DNA of 64,000 nucleotides from CAZUQP01 sp964622455. GTDB lineage: Bacteria > Pseudomonadota > Gammaproteobacteria > DSM-16500. The translations under genes and the position numbers were made by a program. The stretch's first letter is position 1, and every line of letters starts with the position of its first letter. This document shows, in pieces, positions 51,085 to 60,590 of this stretch. Location of the stretch: the NCBI GenBank assembly GCA_964622455.1, contig CAZUQP010000016.1, forward strand, positions 1 to 64,000. The letters are read 5' to 3'. The notes under the pieces were generated by a model. It had not been told where the DNA came from, made no database searches, and saw nothing but the letters and a program-made list of their open reading frames with translations.

Positions 51085-51837
51085 ATGTCAATATCTCTTG
51101 ATACATTAAAGAAAACTCTTAATCATGACGTGGGATATGCTATCCATTTTAAATTAAATGAAGCGGAACTTGGTGCAATTAGGGCTATCATCAAATCGCA
51201 ATGGCTTTATCGAATGCAATTGTTGGTTCCAGAACACATCGCTGCATTGGATGCTTTTGGCATGGAGAATTATCATCGCTTTGCTCATTTATTAGATCAC
51301 TCATCTTCTTGGCCAACACCTACACGGATTTTATCTAAACGTGATGTGAATGTTATTAAAGAAATGCCATTTTTTAATTCGTTTAAAAAAATATTTGGCT
51401 CAATCGAAATCGCAGATGAAGCAAAATTTGGCTGGGACCATATGCTCTGGCGTTTAGTGCGCCCGGGTAATTCAGATTGTGCTTCCATCCATACGGACAG
51501 ATGGTTTTGGGATTTAGCAAGTGATTGGAAAGTGCCCGATTATGCGCATCAACGTTTAAATGTATGGATTGCGATTCATACTGTTCCTGGAAAAAATGGT
51601 TTATGTGTTGTACCTGCTTCACAGACTAAAAAAGATTGGAAATGGCATTCTGAAAAACGATACGGGCAACTTAAACCTGTTTTAGATGAGGATGTCGATC
51701 AGTTAGGATTGAAATTATTACCGACGGAACCCGGCGATATTGTCATTTTTAATCACGATCTATTACATGGGGGGGCGCCTAATTTAGCGGAGACCACTCG
51801 AGTGAGTCTTGAGTTTACAATTTTTGTGCCAACATAA
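51085..51837 (+). CDS. PhyH-like Fe(II)/2-oxoglutarate dioxygenase 2
   Basis: A 250-residue protein with a clear dioxygenase triad: His136-x-Asp138 (SIHTDRWF), distal His228 (HDLLHGGAPN) and Arg239 for 2-oxoglutarate. The N-terminal GAIRAIIKSQWLYRMQL and the DWKWHSEKRYGQLKPV motifs are shared with the gene directly downstream, so the two are tandem duplicates. It is three bases from the aminotransferase stop, with GGAG before the ATG. Likely role: hydroxylation of a sugar or amino-sugar substituent. No close characterised relative is known to me. Confidence 0.75.
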   Translation: MSISLDTLKKTLNHDVGYAIHFKLNEAELGAIRAIIKSQWLYRMQLLVPEHIAALDAFGMENYHRFAHLLDHSSSWPTPTRILSKRDVNVIKEMPFFNSFKKIFGSIEIADEAKFGWDHMLWRLVRPGNSDCASIHTDRWFWDLASDWKVPDYAHQRLNVWIAIHTVPGKNGLCVVPASQTKKDWKWHSEKRYGQLKPVLDEDVDQLGLKLLPTEPGDIVIFNHDLLHGGAPNLAETTRVSLEFTIFVPT

Positions 51838-51849
51838 GGTAGAACGCAC

Positions 51850-52623
51850 ATGGAAATAAGGAAGTTAATTCCAGAAGTTTATGGGGAACAAGGATATTCT
51901 CTACATTTAAAATTATCTGAAGAAGAACTTGGCGCTATTCGAAAAATGATTCGTATGCAATGGTTGTATCGATTGCAGTTGATAGCGCCAAAATACACTT
52001 ATCAATTCGATGAGTTGGGAATAGAACGTTATCATGAATTAGCGCACACTATTGACCATAGCCAATCCTGGCCAAAAACTTCGCGTGTTTTGCCGAGAGA
52101 AGCGGTTGATGTTATTCGCGCAATGGAATTTTTTCAAAAAATGGAAAAAGAGTTTGGTGATATTAAAATTGCTGATGAAGAAAAGCTTGGATGGGAAAAT
52201 ATATATTGGCGATTGGTTAGGCCGGGCAATAGTGATTTTGGAACACTTCATACTGAAAATTGGTTTGTGAATCTGGGTTATTACGGGGATGAAGTTCATG
52301 ATAAAGACTGGGAAAAAATTAAAATATGGATTTCAATTCATGCAACGCCCGGCAAAAATGGCTTGATTGTTGTGCCGCATTCACATCAAAAAAAAGATTG
52401 GAAATGGCACGCGGAAGATAAATATGGCCAGAAAAAACCTATTATTGATGAGGATGTTTCTCAGTTAAATCAACTATTGTTAGCAACCGAGCCTGGGCGA
52501 GCAGTTGTTTTTCATTATGACCTTTTGCATGGCGGCGCTGAAAATAAAGCAGATACTACACGCATTAGCACCGAATTTACTTTTTTGATTAAAAAAAATA
52601 AGATAGCAGGATTAGTATGTTAA
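51850..52623 (+). CDS. PhyH-like dioxygenase 3 with His-x-Glu in place of His-x-Asp
   Basis: A 257-residue tandem copy of the preceding gene, alike along its whole length (GAIRKMIRMQWLYRLQL; KKDWKWHAEDKYGQKKP; HYDLLHGGAENKADTTR). The first iron pair is His134 and Glu136 (TLHTENWF), so the usual carboxylate Asp is replaced by Glu. Distal His227 and Arg238 are kept. Most enzymes of the family use Asp; Glu is seen rarely and can be active or can change the reaction outcome. An AAGGT site precedes the ATG, and the next gene begins 7 bases before its stop. Confidence 0.75.
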   Translation: MEIRKLIPEVYGEQGYSLHLKLSEEELGAIRKMIRMQWLYRLQLIAPKYTYQFDELGIERYHELAHTIDHSQSWPKTSRVLPREAVDVIRAMEFFQKMEKEFGDIKIADEEKLGWENIYWRLVRPGNSDFGTLHTENWFVNLGYYGDEVHDKDWEKIKIWISIHATPGKNGLIVVPHSHQKKDWKWHAEDKYGQKKPIIDEDVSQLNQLLLATEPGRAVVFHYDLLHGGAENKADTTRISTEFTFLIKKNKIAGLVC

Positions 52624-54044
52624 AAAAAATTCATGTCGCAATAGAAAGGGAAGGAGTTTATGGTCTTATTCCGTACGCAATTCGTCGTTTTCAGCTTGTA
52701 AAAAAAATTAGACGATTTTTTCTTGCCCCATTTTCTGTTCCGCTCGCACTCATTATTCTTCTGGCATCGCCTTTCATTAAAATAAGATTAATATTATTAT
52801 TTTCTAATCGCATCGGTCATTATCCTTATAATACAGAGTTGTTATTAGGTGTGTTGGATGCAATCGGTGAAAAATTAAACCGAACTTTTTTTTATACGGT
52901 GCCGGGCGGTACGATATGTAATGCACAAATGCACAAAATGTGGAAGCGAGTTATTACCATTTTACCTTTTCCACATCTTGTTGCGGATGTTGATCGATAC
53001 CTACTGCTTTGGAATTATTATCGGGATGATTCAGTTAAACAATTTTTTGTGCAAAAAGGACATGCTTGGGATGCTTGGAACCTGCTCGGAAAAACGACTA
53101 AGCCGCATGTCAGTTTTACCGAAGAAGAAGAACAGAAAGGAAAAGAATTATTGTGTTCACTAGGTATTCCAGCAGGTGCTCGTTTTGTTTGTCTTTTGGG
53201 AAGGGATGCGCGCTATTTAAGTGTCTATATGCCAAAGGAGGATTTGTCTTATACTAACTATCGAAATGTTGATATTAATAATTATAGGCAAGCGGCAGAA
53301 TATCTTGCAAATAATGGTTACTACGTGATCCGCATGGGCCGCTATGTGGAAAAACCGTTTAATGTCAATCATCCAAATATCATTGATTATGCTGACGGCC
53401 CTTATTGCTCAGATTTTGGTGATATTTATTTAAGCGCAAAATGTTTTTTCTTTATTTCGGTTAGCTGTGGACTTGATGCGGCGGCACAACTTTTTAGGCG
53501 GCCTATTTTGCAGACGAATGTTCCGTTGGTGGATCCTGATTTTCATCCCGAGTGGTATTTGCTCATTACCAAGAAAGTCATGGATTTAAAGACTCATCGT
53601 TATTTATCATTTCAAGAAATAGCTGAACGGTTTCCTTGGGCCAAAAGTAATGGCGCGCGTTCAATATTAGAAATTGCCAAGGACAATAACCTGACTTTGG
53701 TTGAAAATAGCCCGGAAGAAATTACTGAGGTTGTCAAGGAAATGGTAGCGATACTGAATGAAACATGGCAGCCCTCCTTTGAAGATGAACTGTTACAAAA
53801 AAAATTATGGGAAAATTTTAAAGATCCTGGTATGCGGGATCTTAGCGCCCCGCCGCCAAATCTTCCTTTTGAAAGATTAAAAATACCAGTGTTTGAGGGA
53901 AAGAACATCGATTTTAACCGAAAATTAGTTGCTGTTCGCTTAAGAATGGGGACATCTTTTTTAAAAAATAATATTACCTGGCTGCTTGATCAAAAGACGG
54001 CTAATCCGCATTGTTCCAAAGCAATTGAATCGTTGTTAAATTAA
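52617..54044 (+). CDS. TIGR04372-type glycosyltransferase
   Basis: A 475-residue protein with the pattern of the TIGR04372 glycosyltransferase family found in O-antigen loci. A hydrophobic segment lies at 37-62, then NRIGHYPYNTELLL, CLLGRDARYL, and VDINNYRQAAEYL..GYYVIRMGR. The C-terminal half has a FISVSCGLDAAAQLFRRP segment like the nucleotide-binding side of GT-B enzymes. No sugar specificity is known. It overlaps the dioxygenase gene by 7 bases, and GGAGGG 14 bases on serves the next gene. Confidence 0.72.
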   Translation: MLKKIHVAIEREGVYGLIPYAIRRFQLVKKIRRFFLAPFSVPLALIILLASPFIKIRLILLFSNRIGHYPYNTELLLGVLDAIGEKLNRTFFYTVPGGTICNAQMHKMWKRVITILPFPHLVADVDRYLLLWNYYRDDSVKQFFVQKGHAWDAWNLLGKTTKPHVSFTEEEEQKGKELLCSLGIPAGARFVCLLGRDARYLSVYMPKEDLSYTNYRNVDINNYRQAAEYLANNGYYVIRMGRYVEKPFNVNHPNIIDYADGPYCSDFGDIYLSAKCFFFISVSCGLDAAAQLFRRPILQTNVPLVDPDFHPEWYLLITKKVMDLKTHRYLSFQEIAERFPWAKSNGARSILEIAKDNNLTLVENSPEEITEVVKEMVAILNETWQPSFEDELLQKKLWENFKDPGMRDLSAPPPNLPFERLKIPVFEGKNIDFNRKLVAVRLRMGTSFLKNNITWLLDQKTANPHCSKAIESLLN

Positions 54045-54058
54045 GGAGGGTTACAATA

Positions 54059-55630
54059 ATGGATCTTGCTGATATTGATCATAAAATAAATCAAGTGGAA
54101 TATCAGAGTGTTGGAGTAAATCCAAAAATTATTAGTTTTTCAGAATTTTCAGCGGTATTTCTCAAAAATAAAACAAAAAAAATCGCGCAATGTCACGGTG
54201 TTTTTGATTTGTTGCATGTGGGCCATATCAAGCATTTTCAACAAGCAAAAATGTGCGGGGATATAGTAGTTGTTACTATTACCCCTGATCGGTTTGTCAA
54301 TAAAGGGCCTGGCAGGCCTTATTTTACCGAACAGTTACGGGCTGAAGCGATTGCTGCGTTAAGCTGTGTAGATTATGTCATTATTAACGATGATCCAACT
54401 GCCGTGCCTGCGATCACACGAATCAAGCCGCATTTTTATATAAAAGGAATTGAATATCAAGATTCTAAAAATGATGTCACTGGAAAAATTGTTGATGAAG
54501 AAAATGCGGTAAGATCAGTTGGCGGTCAATTACGATTTACGCACGATATTGTTTTTAGTTCATCAACATTATTAAATCGATTTTTTTCATCTTTTCCTGC
54601 AGAAATTACGGCTTATTTGGATAAGTTAAGGCAAAATTATAGTGTCAATCATATCATTAAATATTTAGAAGGAGCAAAAAATTTAAAAGTATTGTTGATT
54701 GGGGAAGCGATTATTGATATTTATCATTTTGGGGAAGCGATTGGAAAAGCAGGCAAGGAACCTGTGTTAGTGACTAAATATCATCGAGAAGAAACTTATG
54801 TTGGCGGTATTCTTGCGGTCGCGAATCATTTAAGTAGTTTTTGTGCAGAAGTAACTTGTTTGACGATGCTAGGTGAATCTGGTCAATACGAAGATTTTAT
54901 CAAGGAAAAATTAAATTTAAATGTTAAGCCTATCTTTCATTATAAAAAAGATTCACCGACCATTGTCAAAAGACGGTATCTTGAAGAATATACTTCTCAA
55001 AAACTATTTGAAATTTATGAAATTGACGATTCCTATTTAGTCGAACATCAGCAGAGAGAATTTTTAGAGAGCATTGATCGTTACATTGATCAGCATGATA
55101 TGGTGATTGTGGCAGACTATGGCCACGGGTTACTTGATAAATCGTGTATTGCAGCGATAGAAAAAAAATCGCGTTTTCTTGCCGTGAATGCGCAATCAAA
55201 CGCGGGTAATCACGGTTTTAATTGCGTTTCAAAATACAAAAAAGCGGATTATGTATGTATTGCTACTCGCGAATTGCAGTTAAATTATCGTCAAAAGCAT
55301 ATTTCAGTTTTGGAACAATTAAATCAACTCATGTTGGACTTTAATTATAAAAATATCGTGATTACCAATGGCAGAGAGGGTTCTTTTTCTTATAAAGAAA
55401 ATGAAGGCATTTTTAAAATCCCAGCTTTTACAACAACAATCAAGGATCGCGTAGGTGCGGGCGATGCAGTGCTTGCGGTGACGAGTTTATGTGTTGCTCA
55501 AGATGCGCCTGCAGAATTAGTAGGATTTATCGGAAACATTGTAGGATCCGAAGCGGTTCATATTATGGGTAATCAGAGTTTTATTGAAAAAATCCCCTTA
55601 ATAAAACACATCACGCATTTAATGAAATGA
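54059..55630 (+). CDS. Fusion: cytidylyltransferase-like domain followed by PfkB-type sugar kinase
   Basis: A 523-residue bifunctional enzyme in the reverse order of HldE. Residues about 30-190 form a nucleotidyltransferase with CHGVFDLLHVGH (45-56; HxGH at 53-56) and FYIKGIEY. Residues 205-523 form a PfkB carbohydrate kinase with LLIGEAIIDIYHFGE, VGGILAVANHL and catalytic Asp469 in VGAGDAV. HldE runs kinase first, then ADP-transferase. Both active sites look intact, so it could phosphorylate a sugar and activate it as a nucleotide derivative, possibly heptose-like. AGGAGG lies before the ATG; ATGA overlaps the next gene. Confidence 0.85.
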   Translation: MDLADIDHKINQVEYQSVGVNPKIISFSEFSAVFLKNKTKKIAQCHGVFDLLHVGHIKHFQQAKMCGDIVVVTITPDRFVNKGPGRPYFTEQLRAEAIAALSCVDYVIINDDPTAVPAITRIKPHFYIKGIEYQDSKNDVTGKIVDEENAVRSVGGQLRFTHDIVFSSSTLLNRFFSSFPAEITAYLDKLRQNYSVNHIIKYLEGAKNLKVLLIGEAIIDIYHFGEAIGKAGKEPVLVTKYHREETYVGGILAVANHLSSFCAEVTCLTMLGESGQYEDFIKEKLNLNVKPIFHYKKDSPTIVKRRYLEEYTSQKLFEIYEIDDSYLVEHQQREFLESIDRYIDQHDMVIVADYGHGLLDKSCIAAIEKKSRFLAVNAQSNAGNHGFNCVSKYKKADYVCIATRELQLNYRQKHISVLEQLNQLMLDFNYKNIVITNGREGSFSYKENEGIFKIPAFTTTIKDRVGAGDAVLAVTSLCVAQDAPAELVGFIGNIVGSEAVHIMGNQSFIEKIPLIKHITHLMK

Positions 55631-56334
55631 CAATAAAAAAAATTCTTAAAAAATTATGTCATTATTCTGGTATTCCACCTTATTTTTTACGCACGCAATT
55701 TTTTGAATGCAAAATGGCGATTATTCGTTTATATGGATTTTTTCAAAGAAAAAAAATAAATAATATTCAAAAAAAAGCTAACATAAAATTACATTTTGGT
55801 TGTGGGGAGACGCATTACTCTGAATGGGTCAACATCGATTCTTTTTTTGCGAAAAATGTAGATGTTGTTTTAGACCTGAGAAGAACATTGCCATTTGAAA
55901 CCGCGAGTGTTCATTATTGTTATTCGGAACATTTTTTAGAACATTTGTATCCTGAAGAAGGATTACGTCATTTGGGCGAAGTTTACCGCGTTTTGCAATC
56001 GGGCGGTATTTACCGAGTGGTGGTGCCAGCGGGCATACGTTTTGTGGAAAAATATTTAGCCAAGGACGCAGAGTTTTTTAAATTAGCTTTTCCTTGGGAA
56101 GAAAGGCCCATGGATGCAATTTATAATATTCTTAATTGGGGCGGCGAACATAAGAACATTTTTGATTTTTCCCAGTTAGAATATTTAGGGAAAAAAGCAG
56201 GATTTAGCGAAATAAGAGAATGTACGGTCAATGGAAGTGTCATTTCTGTTTTAAGAATTGATAAGAAAAATGCGCAGCGTGCTGCTGAAAGTTTATATGT
56301 AGAGTTTATTAAGTATGACGCGTTTGTTAATTGA
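55627..56334 (+). CDS. SAM-dependent methyltransferase-like protein
   Basis: A 235-residue protein with a short glycine motif HFGCGETHYSEWVNID (Cys59), and LRRTLPFETASVHYCYSEHFLEHL followed by the EVYRVLQSGG segment of class I methyltransferases. It resembles the type-11/WbdD-like small methyltransferases of polysaccharide loci. The first 45 residues are basic and may contact membrane lipids or the polymer. It could methylate a sugar in the chain. The next glycosyltransferase begins 20 bases before its stop. Confidence 0.75.
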   Translation: MTIKKILKKLCHYSGIPPYFLRTQFFECKMAIIRLYGFFQRKKINNIQKKANIKLHFGCGETHYSEWVNIDSFFAKNVDVVLDLRRTLPFETASVHYCYSEHFLEHLYPEEGLRHLGEVYRVLQSGGIYRVVVPAGIRFVEKYLAKDAEFFKLAFPWEERPMDAIYNILNWGGEHKNIFDFSQLEYLGKKAGFSEIRECTVNGSVISVLRIDKKNAQRAAESLYVEFIKYDAFVN

Positions 56335-57484
56335 TGGACGATCATTGACATATCATCCGAAGGGGGTGGGGCGTTATGCCTATCATCTTTGCTGCCAGTT
56401 GGATTTGCGATTACCATCACATTGGCAGATGGATATTTTGGCACACAGTGATTGTTTGCCGGAATTTCCGGATCGTTTTCGCGGTCGTTTTATTTCTGTC
56501 CCTAGAGTGTCAGAGTTCAGAGCAGGGTTAGCTGCTGTTCCTAAGCAAATAAAAAAATTGCACGCCGATATTTTGCTTAGGCCGGGAGAGGGGATCGGTA
56601 GCTATTACGGCATTCCTATTATTACTGTTTGCCATGATATTAATGAATGGATTGCAAAAGTACAGGCATCGCTTGGACAAACTCGCGGCGTATTTCGGGC
56701 TTTAATAGATAAAGCAAAAAGTTTTTATATTGGCCGCGCATTAAGACAAAGTGAATATGTGCTTTGTAATTCTGAATTTATTCGGCAAGCTATTCATGAA
56801 TATTATAAAGTCACCTATGAAAAAACTAAACTCGCTTATTGCGGAGTTGATTCACGTTTTTATGAGTTATCAGGTAAGATTGATCAAGAAAAAATTAGAG
56901 GTAAATATAATGTTAATTCCTATATTCTCACTTTTGCCACAGGGGATTATCGTGAAAATTTTTTAAATCTTCCTCGGATCATTCGGGCCCTAAAAGAAAA
57001 GCGCATTAAGACCACGTTTATCATTGCTGGAATAAGGGCAGAACAATCTTATGCGAAAAAATTGCATCGAGAATGTATACAGCTAGGATTGATCGAGGGT
57101 GATGATTTTATTTTTGAAGGTTTTTTAGGAGAAAATCAATTTATCAATCTGGTGGAACTTTATACGGCCGCTGATTTTTATCTTGAATTATCTTTGCATG
57201 AAGGGTTTGGAATGCAAGTTGCTGAAGCAATGGCTTGTGGCACCACGTGTATTTCTTCTGCTAAAGGTGCTTTGAAAGAAGTTATTGGCGAGCATGCGAT
57301 CATACTCAGCAATCCTGTAGATGTTGATGATATCGTTAAAACTATTTTTTTTGCTTATCAACATAAACAGCATGAGCGCAATAATGCAAGCCAGATTCAT
57401 TATACTCGAAAATTTTCTTGGGATAGCGTGGGATGTTCCACGATGGAGTGTCTTTTAGCAGTTGCAAAAAAATATGGACTGTGA
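56315..57484 (+). CDS. Glycosyltransferase, family 4
   Basis: A 389-residue GT-B enzyme with RLLIDGRSLTYHPKGVGRYA at the start, typical of mannosyl- and rhamnosyltransferases, the acceptor segment ITVCHDINEW, and the donor motif EGFGMQVAE at 296-304. It overlaps the methyltransferase by 20 bases, so the two are coupled and may act on the same residue. It would work at the cytoplasmic face of the membrane. Sugar specificity is unknown; a GDP-mannose donor is possible because manC is present. Confidence 0.85.
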   Translation: MTRLLIDGRSLTYHPKGVGRYAYHLCCQLDLRLPSHWQMDILAHSDCLPEFPDRFRGRFISVPRVSEFRAGLAAVPKQIKKLHADILLRPGEGIGSYYGIPIITVCHDINEWIAKVQASLGQTRGVFRALIDKAKSFYIGRALRQSEYVLCNSEFIRQAIHEYYKVTYEKTKLAYCGVDSRFYELSGKIDQEKIRGKYNVNSYILTFATGDYRENFLNLPRIIRALKEKRIKTTFIIAGIRAEQSYAKKLHRECIQLGLIEGDDFIFEGFLGENQFINLVELYTAADFYLELSLHEGFGMQVAEAMACGTTCISSAKGALKEVIGEHAIILSNPVDVDDIVKTIFFAYQHKQHERNNASQIHYTRKFSWDSVGCSTMECLLAVAKKYGL

Positions 57485-57499
57485 ATCGGCGGGTATTAG

Positions 57500-59275
57500 A
57501 TGAAAAAAATCACAATCGTAACAGATAGTCATCCTATCCATCGATGGATTAAAGGAAAAATAGGATTATTAGTTTATTGTGCACCTGATAGTGATATTTG
57601 CCAAACGTACAAAGATGTCATTCCAATGAATGAGTTAATCGGTCATCCAGAAGACACCTATCGCATGGCAGCATCATTGGTTAATAAATTATTGATGGAA
57701 GAACCTTTATTGAGAGGAGTCCCGCAGTTGACTGTTTTTCAAGAACAGGTCAATTGGGAGATGCACAAAATATATCGATTGCTTCATTTGCATGATTTTC
57801 TGCTGCGAGAAAAATTTACGGTATGCGAATTTATTTTTCCCTCATGGTGGGGCGATGCATTATCGAAGTTAGTTGATTATTTGCATTCACCCTTATCAGT
57901 GATTGCGCCTGCTTGCAAGAAAAATTATAAAATCATTAATTCTTTGAAAAGAATTTTTTCCTATCCTCCTTCTTTTAAAGCATTGTATTCAGAATGGAAA
58001 GCTATTCTTGATTATCTTGATCCTTTTCATCGGCGAACGATGTTTTTTCGAAAAAAACATCAAGCGATAGATAAAGAAAAGCTTTGGTATTATACAACTG
58101 CAGAAACATTTACGAATATAGGGTTGTTATATGAGCCTTTCCTTCCAGACCAGTTGTGTTTTTTAGTAGAAAATAAATTAACGGGCGGCAAATCTTTAAT
58201 AGCCAAAAAACGCCATTTTGTTTCACCTTATCGTTATGCTTTGCCAAGCCATGTTCCCAGCCGTTTAGATGTGAATGATGCGGTGCGGGTAGTTGGAAAT
58301 CATATTTCACATCAAGTGTTGGATGAGCGGGAAACCATTGCCCATTATTTGTTTTTACAAAGTCCTTGGTTATCATTATTTTTTTCGAGATATTTGCCTA
58401 TAGGGTTATTTGCAAGCGCGCTTTTCGATCATTGGGCTCAGCTTGCCAAACCCGCAGCACTTTTGGTGGGCAATCCTGTTTTTGAAGGATATGCTTTGCA
58501 TGCAGCACGGCATAAAAAAATTCCTACACTACTTCTTCAGCATGGATTGCTAGGCGGATGTTATCTTTATTATGATCATCCGGTTGATTATTATATTTTA
58601 CGCGGAGAATTTTGGCGTGAATCATTATCCCCTATTTCTAAAAAGCGCACTCAGGTCTTAAATGATATGGGAAAAATTCCGCACAGTAATCTTATCGAAA
58701 AAAAATCCATTGTGTTTATTACTCAGCCTTTGCATACCGGTTATATGCCAATAAAAATGGATTATGAACCAATACTGCTGACTGTATTAAGTGCAGTAAA
58801 AGATTTAGAAACTGATTTAATTGTTCGTGTCCATCCATTAGAAAAAATCAGTGATTATGAAATTTATATTAAACAATTGTTAAAGCGCGTTGGATTTCCA
58901 ATACGTATTTCCTATTCAAGCGGCAATGACTTAGATGAGGTGTTACAAAAGGCATGTGCTGTTGTATTAGTCAATTCAACCGTTTTTTTGGATTGCATCA
59001 AATATTCAGTGCCTATTATCAGTTTTGATTGGGTAGATTTTTGGTTCAAAGATAGAATTAAACAATACGCAGTATTTAATTTTGCTAAAAATTTGCAAGA
59101 TTTTTATGAGTTGATAATGGCTGCCTATAGAGGGGAATTATGGCCGGTTAGACAAAATGCAGATTATATTTTGGCGAATACGCCATCACGTGAAATTAAA
59201 TCCGCATTGGCTGAAATGCTAAAACACAAATTAACAGCAGTAGATGAAGCACATGAATTGCAGCTTGAATCCTAA
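57500..59275 (+). CDS. Large GT-B-like protein of a surface-polysaccharide family
   Basis: A 591-residue protein without a clear family name. The C-terminal half has features of capsule glycosyl- or glycerophosphotransferases: NPVFEGYALHAARHKKIPTL, LLQHGLLGG around 345-352, IVRVHPLEKISDYE, and VVLVNSTVFLDCIKYSVP. The N-terminal half is rich in aromatic residues and is not recognised. It is not a membrane protein by eye. It could transfer a sugar or a polyol phosphate. The next gene starts 32 bases inside its end. Confidence 0.6.
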   Translation: MKKITIVTDSHPIHRWIKGKIGLLVYCAPDSDICQTYKDVIPMNELIGHPEDTYRMAASLVNKLLMEEPLLRGVPQLTVFQEQVNWEMHKIYRLLHLHDFLLREKFTVCEFIFPSWWGDALSKLVDYLHSPLSVIAPACKKNYKIINSLKRIFSYPPSFKALYSEWKAILDYLDPFHRRTMFFRKKHQAIDKEKLWYYTTAETFTNIGLLYEPFLPDQLCFLVENKLTGGKSLIAKKRHFVSPYRYALPSHVPSRLDVNDAVRVVGNHISHQVLDERETIAHYLFLQSPWLSLFFSRYLPIGLFASALFDHWAQLAKPAALLVGNPVFEGYALHAARHKKIPTLLLQHGLLGGCYLYYDHPVDYYILRGEFWRESLSPISKKRTQVLNDMGKIPHSNLIEKKSIVFITQPLHTGYMPIKMDYEPILLTVLSAVKDLETDLIVRVHPLEKISDYEIYIKQLLKRVGFPIRISYSSGNDLDEVLQKACAVVLVNSTVFLDCIKYSVPIISFDWVDFWFKDRIKQYAVFNFAKNLQDFYELIMAAYRGELWPVRQNADYILANTPSREIKSALAEMLKHKLTAVDEAHELQLES

Positions 59276-60590
59276 TTTAGGCGTAGAAATGTATGAATGG
59301 GTAAAAGAGTTATACCCGATTTGCCGAAGTATTACAGGTGATGGTTTTAGAAAAAGTCTCACCATATTACAAAAATTACTGAGAGAGATTAAGGTTTATG
59401 AAGTTGGCAGTGGTACGGCATGTTTTGATTGGGCGGTGCCTCATGAATGGAACATTCGTGAAGCTTATGTCATTGATCCTCGCGGCCAAAAAGTAATAGA
59501 TTTTAAAGTCTCCAATTTGCATGTTTTAAATTATTCAGAACCCGTACATAAAAAAATAAGTTTAAATGAGTTAAATGAGCATTTATATTCTTTGCCTGAA
59601 TTGCCAAATGCGATTCCTTACGTCACCTCTTATTATGAACGCCGCTGGGGTTTTTGTTTGGCGCATCAGGAACGAATGAAATTAATTCCCGGGGAATATG
59701 AAGTTTATATTGATAGCACATTAAAACCAGGTTCATTAACTTATGGTGAATTAATTATTCCAGGAAAATCATCACAAGAAATTTTTTTATCCACTTATCT
59801 TTGCCATCCTTCTATGGCCAATAATGAATTGTCAGGGCCCGTAGTGACCGCTTTCTTGGGTCGTTGGCTTCATGAATTGACACAAAGAAAATATACCTAT
59901 CGATTGGTTTTTGTGCCAGAAACCATTGGTTCAATCGTCTATTTAAGTCGACATCATCAAGAATTAAAGAAAAAAGTCTATGCGGGATTTAATATTTCCT
60001 GTGTGGGTGATGATCGTACTTATTCTTATTTACCTTCACGCAAAGGCAACACGATTTCTGATCGGATCGCTCAACATGTATTAAAACATGTTTATCCAGA
60101 TTATATTTATTATTCTTTCAGAAATCGCGGCAGTGATGAAAGACAATATTGCAGTCCAGGCATTGATTTGCCGGTGGCTTCCATTATGCGTAGTAAATAC
60201 GGCGAATATCCTGAATATCATACGTCATTAGATGATCTCAATTTGGTGACACCAAGCGGATTGTTAGGCGCTTATCGAGCACTCATGTTGTCTTTATATT
60301 GTTTAGAAGAAAATAAAATTTTAAAAACTCAATGTTATTGTGAACCACAATTAGGAAAACGAGGTTTATATTCTACATTGGGCGCTAGAAACAGTGAAAA
60401 AAGCAGACGAGATATGATGGACATACTGGCCTATTGCGATGGAGAGCATGATTTATTAGCGATTGCTGAATTAATTAATATGCCTTTGTGGGAAATATTG
60501 CCGCAAGTTAATACGTTAATACGGCATCATTTATTAGCGGTTCCTACTGTCGAGAATACTGAATGTCAATTAACGACGCTGACATCTTAA
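59244..60590 (+). CDS. DUF4910/DUF2172 aminopeptidase-like protein
   Basis: A 448-residue member of a family found in polysaccharide loci. It has a swivelling beta domain (FDWAVPHEWNIREAYVID), an M28-like zinc-binding core (STYLCHPSMANNELSGP with His188, VFVPETIGS, YHTSLDDLN), and a C-terminal winged-helix segment (ILAYCDGEHDLLAIAEL). Related zinc peptidases cleave amide bonds, so it may deacylate an amide-linked group on a sugar or remove an amino acid. Function is not established. It overlaps its neighbours by 32 and 28 bases. No signal peptide, so it acts in the cytoplasm. Confidence 0.78.
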   Translation: MKHMNCSLNPNLGVEMYEWVKELYPICRSITGDGFRKSLTILQKLLREIKVYEVGSGTACFDWAVPHEWNIREAYVIDPRGQKVIDFKVSNLHVLNYSEPVHKKISLNELNEHLYSLPELPNAIPYVTSYYERRWGFCLAHQERMKLIPGEYEVYIDSTLKPGSLTYGELIIPGKSSQEIFLSTYLCHPSMANNELSGPVVTAFLGRWLHELTQRKYTYRLVFVPETIGSIVYLSRHHQELKKKVYAGFNISCVGDDRTYSYLPSRKGNTISDRIAQHVLKHVYPDYIYYSFRNRGSDERQYCSPGIDLPVASIMRSKYGEYPEYHTSLDDLNLVTPSGLLGAYRALMLSLYCLEENKILKTQCYCEPQLGKRGLYSTLGARNSEKSRRDMMDILAYCDGEHDLLAIAELINMPLWEILPQVNTLIRHHLLAVPTVENTECQLTTLTS

